From: UBA7985 sp965661545
Lineage (GTDB): Bacteria > Pseudomonadota > Alphaproteobacteria > UBA7985
Length of the DNA stretch: 64,000 nucleotides
NCBI GenBank assembly: GCA_965661545.1
Contig: CBFIEF010000008.1
Span: forward strand, 1 to 64,000
Direction of reading: 5' to 3'
Shown: one piece after another, positions 8,602-17,607 of the stretch
Layout: the number at the start of each line of letters is the position of its first letter
How positions within the stretch are numbered: position 1 is the stretch's first letter
Program-made: the position numbers and the translations under genes
Notes under the pieces: model-generated
Told to the model about the DNA's origin: nothing
The model's input: the letters and a program-made list of their open reading frames with translations, nothing else
Databases searched by the model: none

Positions 8602-9618
8602 TTATGCGTCTAAAACTGCCAACAGGTCGTCTTTTTCCATGCGCGCCCCAACGCGCTGAATGACCGCCGCCGCGGCTCGAGAGCCGTACTGGCCGCAAGT
8701 CTCTAGCAGCTCACCCTTTGTAAAACCATAGAGAAAGCCTGCGGCATAGAGATCACCGGCACCTGTGGTATCGACGCGTTTTGCAACCTCAACCACGGGC
8801 ACACAGATGTCTTCTTCGTCCGAAACAATGATCAGGGAGCCTTCATAACCCATGGTCAGAGCGACCATCTGAACGTTATCGGCCCGCGCGCGGTCCCGCG
8901 CTTCAACCAGATCGTCTGTCTCGTAAAGGCTTTTTAGCTCGTCTTGATTGGCAAAAATGATGTCGATCATCCCGGCTTCGATCATGGCCAAGAATTCAGA
9001 CCGCCATCGGTCCACACAGAACGGATCGGACAGCGACAGAGCGATCAACCGGCCATTATTATGGGCAATCTCGACAGCCAGACGAAAGGCGTCTTTGGCT
9101 TCGGGCTGATCCCAAAGGTACCCCTCCATGTAAGTTACAGCCGACGCGGCGATCAGACCTTGGTCGATATCCGCGGGCGCAAGTCGTATGCTGGCACCGA
9201 GGAAGGTGTTCATGGTCCGCTGCCCATCGGGCGTCACAAAAATCAGACTGCGCGCCGTGGCTGGGCCTTCGGTGCTGAACGCGACGTCAAAGTGCGCGCC
9301 GGTCTGGGTAATGCTGTCCTTGAAGGCCTGCCCCAGCTCGTCGTTCTTTACCTTGCCAACATAGGCCGATCGTGCCCCCAACCCGGCCAGCCCCACCGCT
9401 GTGTTCCCAGCGGAACCGCCGGAAATCATCAGTTTGCTGTCGTCCATGACCCCGGTAAGGAACTCCGCCCGATCTTCGTCGATCAGCGTCATTGCACCCT
9501 TGGTCAAGGCATAGTCTTGAATACAGGATTCTGGGCCTTGCCACAGAACGTCAATGATGGCGTTGCCCATCGACGTGACGTCGATGGTCGCCGTTTCAGG
9601 ATTTCCACGGTTTTTCAT
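8602..9618 (-). CDS. PfkB-family sugar/adenosine kinase
   Basis: ATP-dependent kinase of 338 aa. The PfkB hallmarks are visible: MISGGSAGNTAVGLAGLGA near residue 65 (signature 1) and DTTGAGDLYAAGF near residue 290 (signature 2, with the catalytic Asp). The family member that typically follows metK in alphaproteobacteria is adenosine kinase. Its start ATG overlaps the metK stop (ATGA), so the two are translationally coupled. Adenosine kinase would remove adenosine released from S-adenosylhomocysteine and so pull the methylation cycle forward. A ribokinase or fructokinase role cannot be fully excluded from sequence alone. Confidence 0.88.
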   Translation of the reverse strand: MKNRGNPETATIDVTSMGNAIIDVLWQGPESCIQDYALTKGAMTLIDEDRAEFLTGVMDDSKLMISGGSAGNTAVGLAGLGARSAYVGKVKNDELGQAFKDSITQTGAHFDVAFSTEGPATARSLIFVTPDGQRTMNTFLGASIRLAPADIDQGLIAASAVTYMEGYLWDQPEAKDAFRLAVEIAHNNGRLIALSLSDPFCVDRWRSEFLAMIEAGMIDIIFANQDELKSLYETDDLVEARDRARADNVQMVALTMGYEGSLIIVSDEEDICVPVVEVAKRVDTTGAGDLYAAGFLYGFTKGELLETCGQYGSRAAAAVIQRVGARMEKDDLLAVLDA

Positions 9619-10778
9619 CAGGACAGTTCGGCCTTCAGCGCTTCAACCAGATCAATGCGCTCCCAAGAGAAGCCGCCGTCAGCCTCTGGCTCTCTGCCAA
9701 AGTGCCCGTAAGCAGCCGTTCGGCTGTAAATTGGACGGTTCAAACCCAAGTGTGTGCGGATCCCTTTGGGACGCAAATCCATAACTTTGGCAACAGCTTC
9801 AGAGATACGCTGCTCGGCGATCTTACCCGTGCCGTAGGTGTTGACGAAAATGGACAAAGGCTGCGCAACACCAATGGCGTAAGACAGCTGGATCGTGCAT
9901 TTGTCTGCTAAATCAGCGGCCACAATGTTCTTCGCGAGGTAGCGCGCAGCATAGGCGGCTGAGCGGTCCACTTTGGTTGGGTCTTTACCCGAAAACGCGC
10001 CGCCCCCGTGCGGTGCAGCGCCGCCGTAGGTATCAACGATAATCTTACGCCCCGTGAGGCCCGCATCGCCGTCGGGACCGCCGATGATGAACTGACCGGT
10101 TGGGTTGCAGTAGAGCTGATCTTCGCGCGGCATCCAGCCCTGAGGCAGAACGTCGGCGACAACACCACTGACGATATCGCGGACTTGCTGCTTGGTTGCG
10201 TCGGCGGCGTGCTGAGTCGAAACGACAACGTTGGTTGTGGCAACGGGGCGGCCATCTTCGTAGGCTAGGGTTACCTGGGATTTTGCATCCGGGCCCAAGC
10301 GCGTTTCACCCGCATGGCGCAGTTCGGCCAGCTTAAACATGATTTGGTGCGCGTACTGGATCGGGGCAGGCATGAGCGACGGGGTTTCGCGGCAGGCATA
10401 GCCAAACATAATCCCCTGATCACCCGCGCCTTCTTCTTGGAAATCGCCTTCGCCCTCATCAACGCCTTGCGCAATGTCTGACGACTGGCCGTGAACGTAA
10501 CAATCGATGCTGGCGTGCTTCCAATGGAAGCCCTCCTGCTCATAGCCAATCTTCTTGATCACCGCGCGGGCAGACGCAATCATCTCTTCGTGGGTCACAT
10601 CCCCCCGGACTTCTCCGGCAAGCACAACCTTGTTGGTTGTTGCCATCGTTTCGACGGCCACACGCGCTTCCGGCTCTCGTGATAAGAAAATATCGACGAT
10701 AGAATCAGAGATCTGGTCACAGACCTTGTCAGGATGTCCTTCGGACACTGACTCTGATGTGAAGACATAGGACGACAT
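9618..10778 (-). CDS. metK: S-adenosylmethionine synthetase
   Basis: Makes S-adenosylmethionine from methionine and ATP; cytoplasmic and essential. I chose ATG 10778 (386 aa, the usual length), because it gives the canonical opening SSYVFTSESVSEGHPDKVCDQ and has a purine-rich AAGGGGAAAG ribosome site just upstream. The in-frame start at 10808 adds ten unconserved residues. Conserved blocks seen: GHPDK, GAGDQGIMFGYA near 120, GRKIIVDTYGGAAPHGGGAFSGKDPTKVDRSAAY near 230-265 in overlapping pieces, and the AYGHFGRE C-terminal motif. It is followed by the coupled PfkB-type kinase. The 150-base leader was searched by eye for SAM-binding riboswitch motifs and none was recognised. Confidence 0.97.
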   Translation of the reverse strand: MSSYVFTSESVSEGHPDKVCDQISDSIVDIFLSREPEARVAVETMATTNKVVLAGEVRGDVTHEEMIASARAVIKKIGYEQEGFHWKHASIDCYVHGQSSDIAQGVDEGEGDFQEEGAGDQGIMFGYACRETPSLMPAPIQYAHQIMFKLAELRHAGETRLGPDAKSQVTLAYEDGRPVATTNVVVSTQHAADATKQQVRDIVSGVVADVLPQGWMPREDQLYCNPTGQFIIGGPDGDAGLTGRKIIVDTYGGAAPHGGGAFSGKDPTKVDRSAAYAARYLAKNIVAADLADKCTIQLSYAIGVAQPLSIFVNTYGTGKIAEQRISEAVAKVMDLRPKGIRTHLGLNRPIYSRTAAYGHFGREPEADGGFSWERIDLVEALKAELS

Positions 10779-10941
10779 GCTTTCCCCTTCCCGCAATCGC
10801 GCACCCAAACGCCGCGTTACACCATGACTGGGAACTCAGTTCAACTGGATACGAGCACTTTTCTTACGCACATCATCCTCAAAAGTCACAGATGTCCACT
10901 ATCTAACCAGCCTGACGTCCAAAAAGGCTAAGTCAGCCATG

Positions 10942-11643
10942 TTAGCGGCTAATGCGCAGACGGGTTTCTTTGCAAATCAAGTCCTGTTCCCGAACCCAGC
11001 CATACTTCACCCCACCACTCTTTTGGCGATAGGACACCCGCCAGTAGCCTTGGTGAAAACCGCGCACGTCAATCGTCGTCTTGCCGCCACCGATTGTAGT
11101 GGTTGGTGCAGCCTGCCAGCGGGCAGCAGTATTAAAGACGTTAACCTTGGCTCCCGTCGCCGAGCGCGCACAAACACAGTCTGACGGACGCAGTTTCTGC
11201 AGCGTGAGCTGAGGAGCCGCTTGATAGGAAACAGCCTTCGTCTGCACAACAGGAACCGGCTTGGGAGCCGGCTGAACCACCGGGTAAACCACGGGGGTCG
11301 GGATCACTTGTGTGGCGGCTTGCTGTTGAACATATTGAACCTGCACGGGAACCTGCATCGGCACCGGAACCGGTGCCTGATAGGTAACCGGTACCGCCTG
11401 ATAATGAACCGGCGCGTAGGTTGCGATAGTCGGCACCGTCATCGGATAGGCGCTCACCCCATTGATCGGATAGTTGGCGATGACCATTGGCCCGGCCCAT
11501 CCTTCGGACGGCGGGTTAACGGGATAGTTGGCGATCACTGTTCGCTTGACCTCGGCCCCCTCGACCGAGTGCGCCGCTGAACGTCCTGTCATGGCAAACA
11601 ATGCCACGGCAATCATACTCAGGCCGAACACCTTCATTTTCAT
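10942..11643 (-). CDS. Secreted SH3-like protein with a Pro/Val/Gln-rich linker
   Basis: A 233-aa exported protein of unknown role. Residues 1-25 are a signal peptide (cleavage near SAA). Two near-repeats (VIANYPVNPP and VIANYPINGV) follow, then a low-complexity P/V/Q/Y segment from about 60 to 130. The last 85 residues (from SDCVCARSATGAKVNVF) look like a bacterial SH3 domain: a short beta-rich stretch with the RSATGAKVNV opening and GYWRVSYRQKSGGVKYGWV ending. Such domains commonly bind peptidoglycan. It resembles in design the small SH3 protein at 44310 (signal peptide, low-complexity linker, C-terminal SH3 with cysteines). Confidence 0.75.
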   Translation of the reverse strand: MKMKVFGLSMIAVALFAMTGRSAAHSVEGAEVKRTVIANYPVNPPSEGWAGPMVIANYPINGVSAYPMTVPTIATYAPVHYQAVPVTYQAPVPVPMQVPVQVQYVQQQAATQVIPTPVVYPVVQPAPKPVPVVQTKAVSYQAAPQLTLQKLRPSDCVCARSATGAKVNVFNTAARWQAAPTTTIGGGKTTIDVRGFHQGYWRVSYRQKSGGVKYGWVREQDLICKETRLRISR

Positions 11644-12177
11644 CGTGTTTTGTCCCTCTCGCAGCTCGCTGTCCCCTAGGCCGTTTTTTTGTTTATTGGG
11701 AGGACGCGGCTTCTTTTTCTTATGCGCGAAACCTGTCAGGTGACGGCTCGCGGCGGTAGTCCAAAAAGGATATTTTGGTTTTAATCCTTCTATATCGACA
11801 TAAGTGCATCACTTAAGGCTCATAATCTTAAAGGGCGCATATTATGACGTTTTCTCGCCATGAAATTGCCCGTCGCGGTCTACGCATCTGGTGAAATTCC
11901 TAGTCTTGATTCCAGATTTTCCCATGCTGGAAAGCAGCGATCAAACGGCGGTGACACAGCACTGAATCCAACGGCACCGGTCAGTGCGGCTAAAACCCGG
12001 CGCCACAGATGCACCGATCCGCCCCGCTGAACCCACACCGCCCCAATGCACCTGAATTTCGAGTTGCCTTAGCCGGGTTCCGCGGTGCAGTCTTTGTGCC
12101 ATAGACGCGCGCCAAAGCTGGAAGAGGAGCTGGCTTCGGTGCGCGCCCTTCTGTTGCGCTGTGAGGAGAGAGCCAGC
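11644..12177. other. Intergenic region upstream of the acyl-CoA ligase, no gene recognised
   Basis: Some 530 bases between the divergent SH3-like gene and the acyl-CoA ligase. The first half is AT-rich (11760-11850) and probably holds promoters for both directions. The second half is GC-rich and open in several frames, but none has a good ribosome site or a recognisable product. One in-frame extension of the ligase to 12085 is rejected in favour of the start at 12178. Confidence 0.5.
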
Positions 12178-13914
12178 ATGTCGTCGTTGCCGGAGTACAA
12201 CCGCTTTGTGTCCACCCTGCCCAGCATGGATCGGCTGACCGATCGTATGCAGGCTATGACCAACGACGATCCCGCTTTTGAAGTGCGACGCGAAGTGGTG
12301 GGGCAGCAGGGTGAGATGACGGTCTTTGCCCGCGCGCCGCAAACCCTGCCCGAGTGGTTTGCCCGCGCCGATGCCTTCCCCAGCCGCGATTTTCTGGTTC
12401 TCGGCAATAGTGTCCACACCTATGCCCAAGCCCGTGCCGAGGCCAACTGGGTGGCCCGCGCGCTGCAGACTGAATTCAACGTCAAACCCGGCGATAAAGT
12501 TGGCCTCTGTGCCCGCAACTCACCGGAGTGGGTGATTAGTTTCATGGCCGTGCAATTGTGCGGCGGGGTTGCAGTGCTGCTGAACTCTTGGTGGACCGCA
12601 GACGAGTTGGCTTATGGCCTTAAAGACAGCGGAGCAAAGCTGCTGCTGTGCGACAGTGAGCGTGAAGCGCAGGCAGCGGACTACTGCGATGCAAACGGCG
12701 TCAAGCGGCTGTGTATTCGACACCGGTTCGAGAAGTCAGAGGCCTATGAAGCCCTGATCGCCACCTATCGCGGTCAACCGGCCCTCCCCTCTCATCGCGG
12801 AGCGGACGACCCCGCGACCATTCTTTATACCAGCGGCTCAACCGGATACCCCAAGGGCGTTCTCAGCTCTCATCGCGGAGTGATTTCAGCGCTCTATTCG
12901 TGGGCGCTGATGGCGCGGGGCATCGGTGCGCTGATGACAGAATTGCCGGAGCTGAAGGACGGGCAGGAAGTGATCTTGCTACCGGTGCCTTTGTTCCACG
13001 TGACGGGATGCCACGCGTCCTTGCTGGGCTGTTTCGGGACTGGGCGGAAGCTGGTGATGATGGACAAATGGGATGCGGAGTTGTCGCTGCAATTGATCCA
13101 AGAACACAGCGTCAGCCACTTCCTGGGCGTGCCAACACAATCTTTTGAGATCCTGCGTCACCCCAAGCGTGAATCCTACAATCTCAGCAGCCTGCTCGAA
13201 CTGGCTGGAGGCGGTTCTGCGCGCCCCGCCGAGCACGTGGGCGCCATCCAAAACGCCTTTGACCACGCCACGCCGCGCATTGGCTACGGCCTAACGGAAA
13301 CCAACGCACTAGGCGCCATCAATGGTGGGCCGTCGTATGTCGTCAAACCGGGCAGTACGGGGCCGGTAACCGGTCCGGTGATGGAGCTGGAAGTCCACGC
13401 CGATGACAGCGACACGCCGTTGGCAATCGGCGAAGTGGGCCGGGTTTGTTTCCGGGGGCCATCCATCATGATTGGCTACTTTAACCGCGCCGAAGACACC
13501 GCCAAGGCAATCAGTCCGGGTGGGTGGTTTGACAGTGGCGATTTGGGCTATTTGGACGAGGACGGTTTCCTCTTCCTGGTGGATCGCGCCAAAGACATCA
13601 TTGTGCGGGGCGGCGAAAACATCTCCTGCCTCGAAGTGGAAGCCTGTATCCACGCGCACCCGGAAGTGCGCGATGTCACTGTTTTTGGACTGCCCGACGA
13701 ACGCTTGGGCGAAGTGGTTACGGCCATGGTTTACCTGCGCCCTGACGGCAATGGCGCGAACGCAGAGGATATTCAGGCCTTCGCCGGCCAGACCTTAGCG
13801 CGCTATAAAGTGCCCGCTGAGATCCTGTTCGCTGACGCTCCTCTGCCCCGAGGCGCAACGGAGAAGATCGATAAGAAGACCGTCCGAGCAGCCATTTTGG
13901 CCGAGCGATCTTAA
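12178..13914 (+). CDS. AMP-forming acyl-CoA ligase
   Basis: Activates a carboxylic acid to its CoA thioester through an acyl-adenylate; 578 aa from ATG 12178, which has a GAGGAGAG ribosome site. Seen ANL-superfamily motifs: the P-loop ILYTSGSTGYPKGV near residue 220, GYGLTETNA near 370, WFDSGDLGYLDEDGF near 455, RAKDIIVRGGENIS near 475, and the catalytic Lys region near the C-terminus (GATEKIDKKTVR). The sequence best fits medium- or long-chain fatty acid or aromatic acid ligases. The adjacent acyl-CoA dehydrogenase on the same strand supports a fatty acid or related catabolic role. The substrate is not readable from sequence. Confidence 0.9.
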   Translation: MSSLPEYNRFVSTLPSMDRLTDRMQAMTNDDPAFEVRREVVGQQGEMTVFARAPQTLPEWFARADAFPSRDFLVLGNSVHTYAQARAEANWVARALQTEFNVKPGDKVGLCARNSPEWVISFMAVQLCGGVAVLLNSWWTADELAYGLKDSGAKLLLCDSEREAQAADYCDANGVKRLCIRHRFEKSEAYEALIATYRGQPALPSHRGADDPATILYTSGSTGYPKGVLSSHRGVISALYSWALMARGIGALMTELPELKDGQEVILLPVPLFHVTGCHASLLGCFGTGRKLVMMDKWDAELSLQLIQEHSVSHFLGVPTQSFEILRHPKRESYNLSSLLELAGGGSARPAEHVGAIQNAFDHATPRIGYGLTETNALGAINGGPSYVVKPGSTGPVTGPVMELEVHADDSDTPLAIGEVGRVCFRGPSIMIGYFNRAEDTAKAISPGGWFDSGDLGYLDEDGFLFLVDRAKDIIVRGGENISCLEVEACIHAHPEVRDVTVFGLPDERLGEVVTAMVYLRPDGNGANAEDIQAFAGQTLARYKVPAEILFADAPLPRGATEKIDKKTVRAAILAERS

Positions 13915-14063
13915 CCATCTTTACCGCCTTGGTAACGCACTGACCCGCTTTACCAAGGCCAAGGTCTGAGAACCCGGCAAACATGCCGCAACGGGCACAG
14001 TTTTCCTTGCCAAGACCTGCCCCGCCGGGTCATCCATCGGCCAGACAGCTCGGAGGCACTCAA

Positions 14064-15860
14064 GTGCAGATTTCAGAACTCATGGCGCGTGAAATCGCGT
14101 TTTCCCTGTTTGACGTGGTTGGCGTAGACGACTTGGCGTCCCTGCCCCGCTATCAGGAACACAACCGCGAAGTTTATGAGGCCGTGCTGGAAACGGCACT
14201 GAAAGTGTCCTCAGATTTCTTCGCGCCGCACAACCGCAAGGGCGATCTGAACGAGCCGCGCGTGGTGAATGGCGTGGTCGAGCTGATCCCTGAAGTCAAG
14301 GAAGCGATGGAAGCCTACCGTGACGCCGGCTTCTTCTCCGCCCATCATGACGAAGAAGACGGTGGCTTGCAGATTCCTTGGACCGTTGCCCAAGCCTCAT
14401 CCGCATTCTTTCAGGCGGTTAACGTCTCCACCGCTGGTTATCCATTCCTGACCGTCGGCGCGGCCAATTTGATCAAGGCCCATGCCTCAGCGGCCCAGAA
14501 AGCCAAATGGCTGCCGCCAATGCTGGCTGGGGATTTCTTTGGCACCATGTGCCTGTCAGAGCCGCACGCGGGCTCTGGCCTTGCCGACATCAAAACCACC
14601 GCTTACCCGCTGGAGAACGAGCCGGGCCAATATCGGCTCAAGGGCCAGAAGATGTGGATTTCCGCAGGCGACCACGAGCTCGGTGACAACATCGTCCACC
14701 TCGTCCTCGCCCGGATTGACGGCGCGCCCGAAGGCACCAAAGGCATCTCGATCTTCATCGTACCCAAGCGCCGTGTGGATGCGCAAGGCGACGTGGGGCC
14801 ATCGAACGACGTGCGCTTGATCAGCCTGAACCACAAAATGGGCTATCGCGGCACCACAAACACCATTCTGGCCTTTGGCGAGGATGATGCCTGTGTGGGT
14901 GAGTTGATCGGCGAAGCGGGTCATGGACTGGCCTACATGTTCCACATGATGAACGAGGCGCGCATTGGCGTCGGCTTGGGCGCTGCGTGCTTAGGCCTAG
15001 CGGGATACGCTGAAAGTCTGCGCTACGCCGAAGAACGCCCCCAAGGCCGCCACCCTGACGAACGCGACCCGTCCACAAAGCCAGTGATGATCATCGAACA
15101 CGCCGATGTGCGCCGTATGCTGATGGCGCAAAAGGCGCTGTGCGAGCCTGCGCTGACACTGACGTTCTATGCTGCAAAACTGGTCGATATCGAGAAATTC
15201 CACCCCGATGAAGATGAACGAAAAAGGGCGCATACCATTCTGGATCTGCTGACCCCTGTGGTCAAAGGTTGGGTCAGCGACGCGACGCTCCGCGCGAACC
15301 ACGAAGCCATCCAAATTCACGGCGGCTATGGCTACACCCGAGATTTTCGGGTTGAGCAAATCTATCGTGATAACCGCCTCAACCCCATCCACGAAGGCAC
15401 CAACGGTATCCAAGGCATGGACTTGCTGGGCCGGAAAGTGATGCGCGACGGCGGTAAAGCGCTGTCCGCCTTCTCCGCGCTGGTCAGCGACGAACTCAAG
15501 GACGCGGTCGGCCAGGGCTTCGATGCTGATCTTGCTGCTCAATTGGGAAAAGCCATGGCGACCTTTGGCGCAGCAACAGCAACCTTGGGCGGGAAAATGC
15601 AGTCCGATGGGGCGCGAAAAACAATGGCGCAATCAACGCTCTACCTCGACGCCTTTGGCCTGATCGTCATGGGTTGGATGCATGCGAAATGCGTTGTCGC
15701 GGCACGGAAAAGCTCGAATGTCTCAGCCGATTATGCTGAAGGCAAAACGCTCGCAGCGGCTTATTTCTTCCGGCATGAGTTGGGACGCTTGGATGAGATC
15801 TGTGCGCGCCTGTCAGAGCTCGACGAGACATTCGTGCCGGCTCAAGCCGCTAACTTCTAA
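14064..15860 (+). CDS. Acyl-CoA dehydrogenase (long form)
   Basis: FAD-dependent alpha,beta-dehydrogenation of an acyl-CoA, first step of beta-oxidation; 598 aa. I chose GTG 14064 because GGAGG lies seven bases before it and the conserved region starts soon after. Seen family motifs: TMCLSEPHAGSGLADIKT near residue 160 (FAD/substrate region), GQKMWISAGDHE near 195, NEARIGVGLGAACLGLAGYAE near 300, and IQIHGGYGYTRDFRVEQIYRDNR near 420 in overlapping pieces, where the dehydrogenase signature lies. The extra C-terminal about 120 residues match the long FadE-like acyl-CoA dehydrogenases of proteobacteria with an additional C-terminal domain. It follows the acyl-CoA ligase by 150 bases and is closed by a strong terminator. 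Confidence 0.93.
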   Translation: MQISELMAREIAFSLFDVVGVDDLASLPRYQEHNREVYEAVLETALKVSSDFFAPHNRKGDLNEPRVVNGVVELIPEVKEAMEAYRDAGFFSAHHDEEDGGLQIPWTVAQASSAFFQAVNVSTAGYPFLTVGAANLIKAHASAAQKAKWLPPMLAGDFFGTMCLSEPHAGSGLADIKTTAYPLENEPGQYRLKGQKMWISAGDHELGDNIVHLVLARIDGAPEGTKGISIFIVPKRRVDAQGDVGPSNDVRLISLNHKMGYRGTTNTILAFGEDDACVGELIGEAGHGLAYMFHMMNEARIGVGLGAACLGLAGYAESLRYAEERPQGRHPDERDPSTKPVMIIEHADVRRMLMAQKALCEPALTLTFYAAKLVDIEKFHPDEDERKRAHTILDLLTPVVKGWVSDATLRANHEAIQIHGGYGYTRDFRVEQIYRDNRLNPIHEGTNGIQGMDLLGRKVMRDGGKALSAFSALVSDELKDAVGQGFDADLAAQLGKAMATFGAATATLGGKMQSDGARKTMAQSTLYLDAFGLIVMGWMHAKCVVAARKSSNVSADYAEGKTLAAAYFFRHELGRLDEICARLSELDETFVPAQAANF

Positions 15861-15876
15861 GCCCCACCAACAAAAG

Positions 15877-15922
15877 AAAAAACGGGGAACCCCAGCCCAC
15901 AAGCTGGAACACCCCGTTTTCA
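15877..15922 (+). terminator. Rho-independent terminator after the acyl-CoA dehydrogenase
   Basis: AAAACGGGG (15879-15887) pairs with CCCCGTTTT (15912-15920), and an inner CCAGC/GCTGG stem adds stability. The A- and T-runs on both flanks allow function on both strands, which suits the convergent gene at 15976. Confidence 0.85.
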
Positions 15923-15975
15923 CTTAAACCAAGCGGACCAATCCGAGGTTTACTTAGCGCGGAACAATCCGCGGT

Positions 15976-17547
15976 TTACCAAATCCGGAAATATCCGCCG
16001 CGCAGCAGCACAGGACGCAAGCCCTGTTCAAATCGACTTCGAACCCGCTGGATGCGATCCAAGGCGTCATCAATCGCGCCGTCACCACCAACCAGACCAG
16101 CCTCCGATTGCGCTTTCAGGATGTCTTGCAGCAGCGAAGCAGCCCGTTCTTCGATATCGGAATCACCACCATCACGCGCTGAAACAGCAAGCGCATACAG
16201 GGCCGGCTGAACCGCGCGGAACTCACCGAAGTTTGGCAGGAAAAGATGATGCGCCGGTGCTTTGGTTTGCTCGAGCCAGCCGGTCAAACCTCGGTCATAG
16301 TCCAACACCGCCTGATCCGGATCTTCAAACAGGTCTTCGCCGTGGTAGAGGTTCAGGTACCCCAGCGCATGCCCGATGCGGACCACGTCCATGATTTCCG
16401 TGTCACCTTCGGGACCATCCGGGAATACCTTACGCAAATCGCCAAGCTTCATCGGACCAGCAGCGAGCGCGTTGAACACCGGATCAAACTTGGCCGGGTT
16501 CAAGCGCAGATTCTCGTTCAGACGGAACTTGAGCTGCATCTTGATGTTTTCGCGCTTGGGGCGAATCATGATCTTGGCATCAGCCCAAAATGCCACGATA
16601 TCGGCGTGCGACTGCTTTTCACGGTTCTTGATATAGAGATCCGTGCGGTGCGAGCGGTTAACCGAGAAATCGTAAAGCGTTTCGGAGATGATCCGGTTGG
16701 GATAGCGGTTCAAACGCTCAACCATCGTGCGCGGCAGAGCCTGCGCTTTGGCGTTGTTCAGATGCGCGGCGTCACCACACATGCGGAACTCGCGGCTCAG
16801 GAATTGCGGCATGATATCGTGGGCGTAGAAGCTATCCCATTCGACGTTCATGAATTCCTGAAACACCTTGCGCGCGCCAGCGCCCGAAGAACGCTTGTGC
16901 CGGTCGGCGATGAGCATTTGCGAGAAGTAGCCCGCCTCTTCGCCCACCAGCTCGTGCATCAAGTGCAGCGCGCTCTTGGTTTGTTCGATTGGCTTGTTGC
17001 CTTGCGTGGTCGCGAACATTTTCAGAAATTCACGGAACGGGTCGAATTGAGCGTTGAAGACTGCGCAGTTGTACGAAAACAGCACCATGCCGCCGTCTTT
17101 GACGTTCTCTACCGTGTTCCAGACGCTAGGCCGGTCAGCCTCAACCATCTGACCATAGGTGTCCACGCTCATCGCTACGTCCCAAGTACCAGCGTTCGCC
17201 TCGTTAAAGCTCGCGATTGAGCCGTGATGGACGCTGACGTTGCTATGGCCAAAGCTTTGCTTGAGCGATTCCGCCGACTTCGACAGTTCTGGGTTATGAT
17301 CGACCGTGTGGAAATGCGCACCAGAGCTGGAAAACGCCATGGAGTTTGCCAGGAACCCCGGTCCACCACCCAGATCAGCAACCTGCAAGCCGTCACCCTT
17401 ATCCGGATAGAGTAGGCGCTCGTCCGGGATAAATCCGCCAAGCAAAGCAACCAAAGCAAGGTTCCTCAAGGACGCAGCTGGCTTGACCTGAAAATCGTAG
17501 TCATTGTGCGTCAGCGGCGTTGGTTGGAAATCCATCGTGTCGTTCAA
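15976..17547 (-). CDS. SAM-dependent methyltransferase with regulatory domain
   Basis: A 523-aa class I methyltransferase. Residues 30-200 contain the Rossmann-like SAM site: motif I VADLGGGPGFLANSMAF near residue 55, an acidic end of strand 2 (HTVDHNPEL), and SVDTYGQMVEADRP near 130. The part from about 215 to 330 resembles the methyltransferase regulatory domain (MethyTransf_Reg) found in this family. The C-terminal 170 residues are of unknown function. Family members include bacterial protein-lysine methyltransferases of outer membrane proteins, but many are unassigned, so the substrate is open. It sits alone on the minus strand between an acyl-CoA dehydrogenase and a thiolase. Confidence 0.8.
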   Translation of the reverse strand: MNDTMDFQPTPLTHNDYDFQVKPAASLRNLALVALLGGFIPDERLLYPDKGDGLQVADLGGGPGFLANSMAFSSSGAHFHTVDHNPELSKSAESLKQSFGHSNVSVHHGSIASFNEANAGTWDVAMSVDTYGQMVEADRPSVWNTVENVKDGGMVLFSYNCAVFNAQFDPFREFLKMFATTQGNKPIEQTKSALHLMHELVGEEAGYFSQMLIADRHKRSSGAGARKVFQEFMNVEWDSFYAHDIMPQFLSREFRMCGDAAHLNNAKAQALPRTMVERLNRYPNRIISETLYDFSVNRSHRTDLYIKNREKQSHADIVAFWADAKIMIRPKRENIKMQLKFRLNENLRLNPAKFDPVFNALAAGPMKLGDLRKVFPDGPEGDTEIMDVVRIGHALGYLNLYHGEDLFEDPDQAVLDYDRGLTGWLEQTKAPAHHLFLPNFGEFRAVQPALYALAVSARDGGDSDIEERAASLLQDILKAQSEAGLVGGDGAIDDALDRIQRVRSRFEQGLRPVLLRGGYFRIW

Positions 17548-17607
17548 CAGCTTAGCTTTCGTTGGTTCGTCAGTGGCGTTTGCGCGCCGACTTTTCAGGA
17601 GTTGGCC

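Noticed and set aside
10779..10930. SAM-sensing riboswitch upstream of metK
   Set aside because: Rhodobacterales often carry a SAM/SAH riboswitch here, but I could not find its conserved core or the ribosome-site sequestering motif; the leader holds only a plain purine-rich ribosome site.
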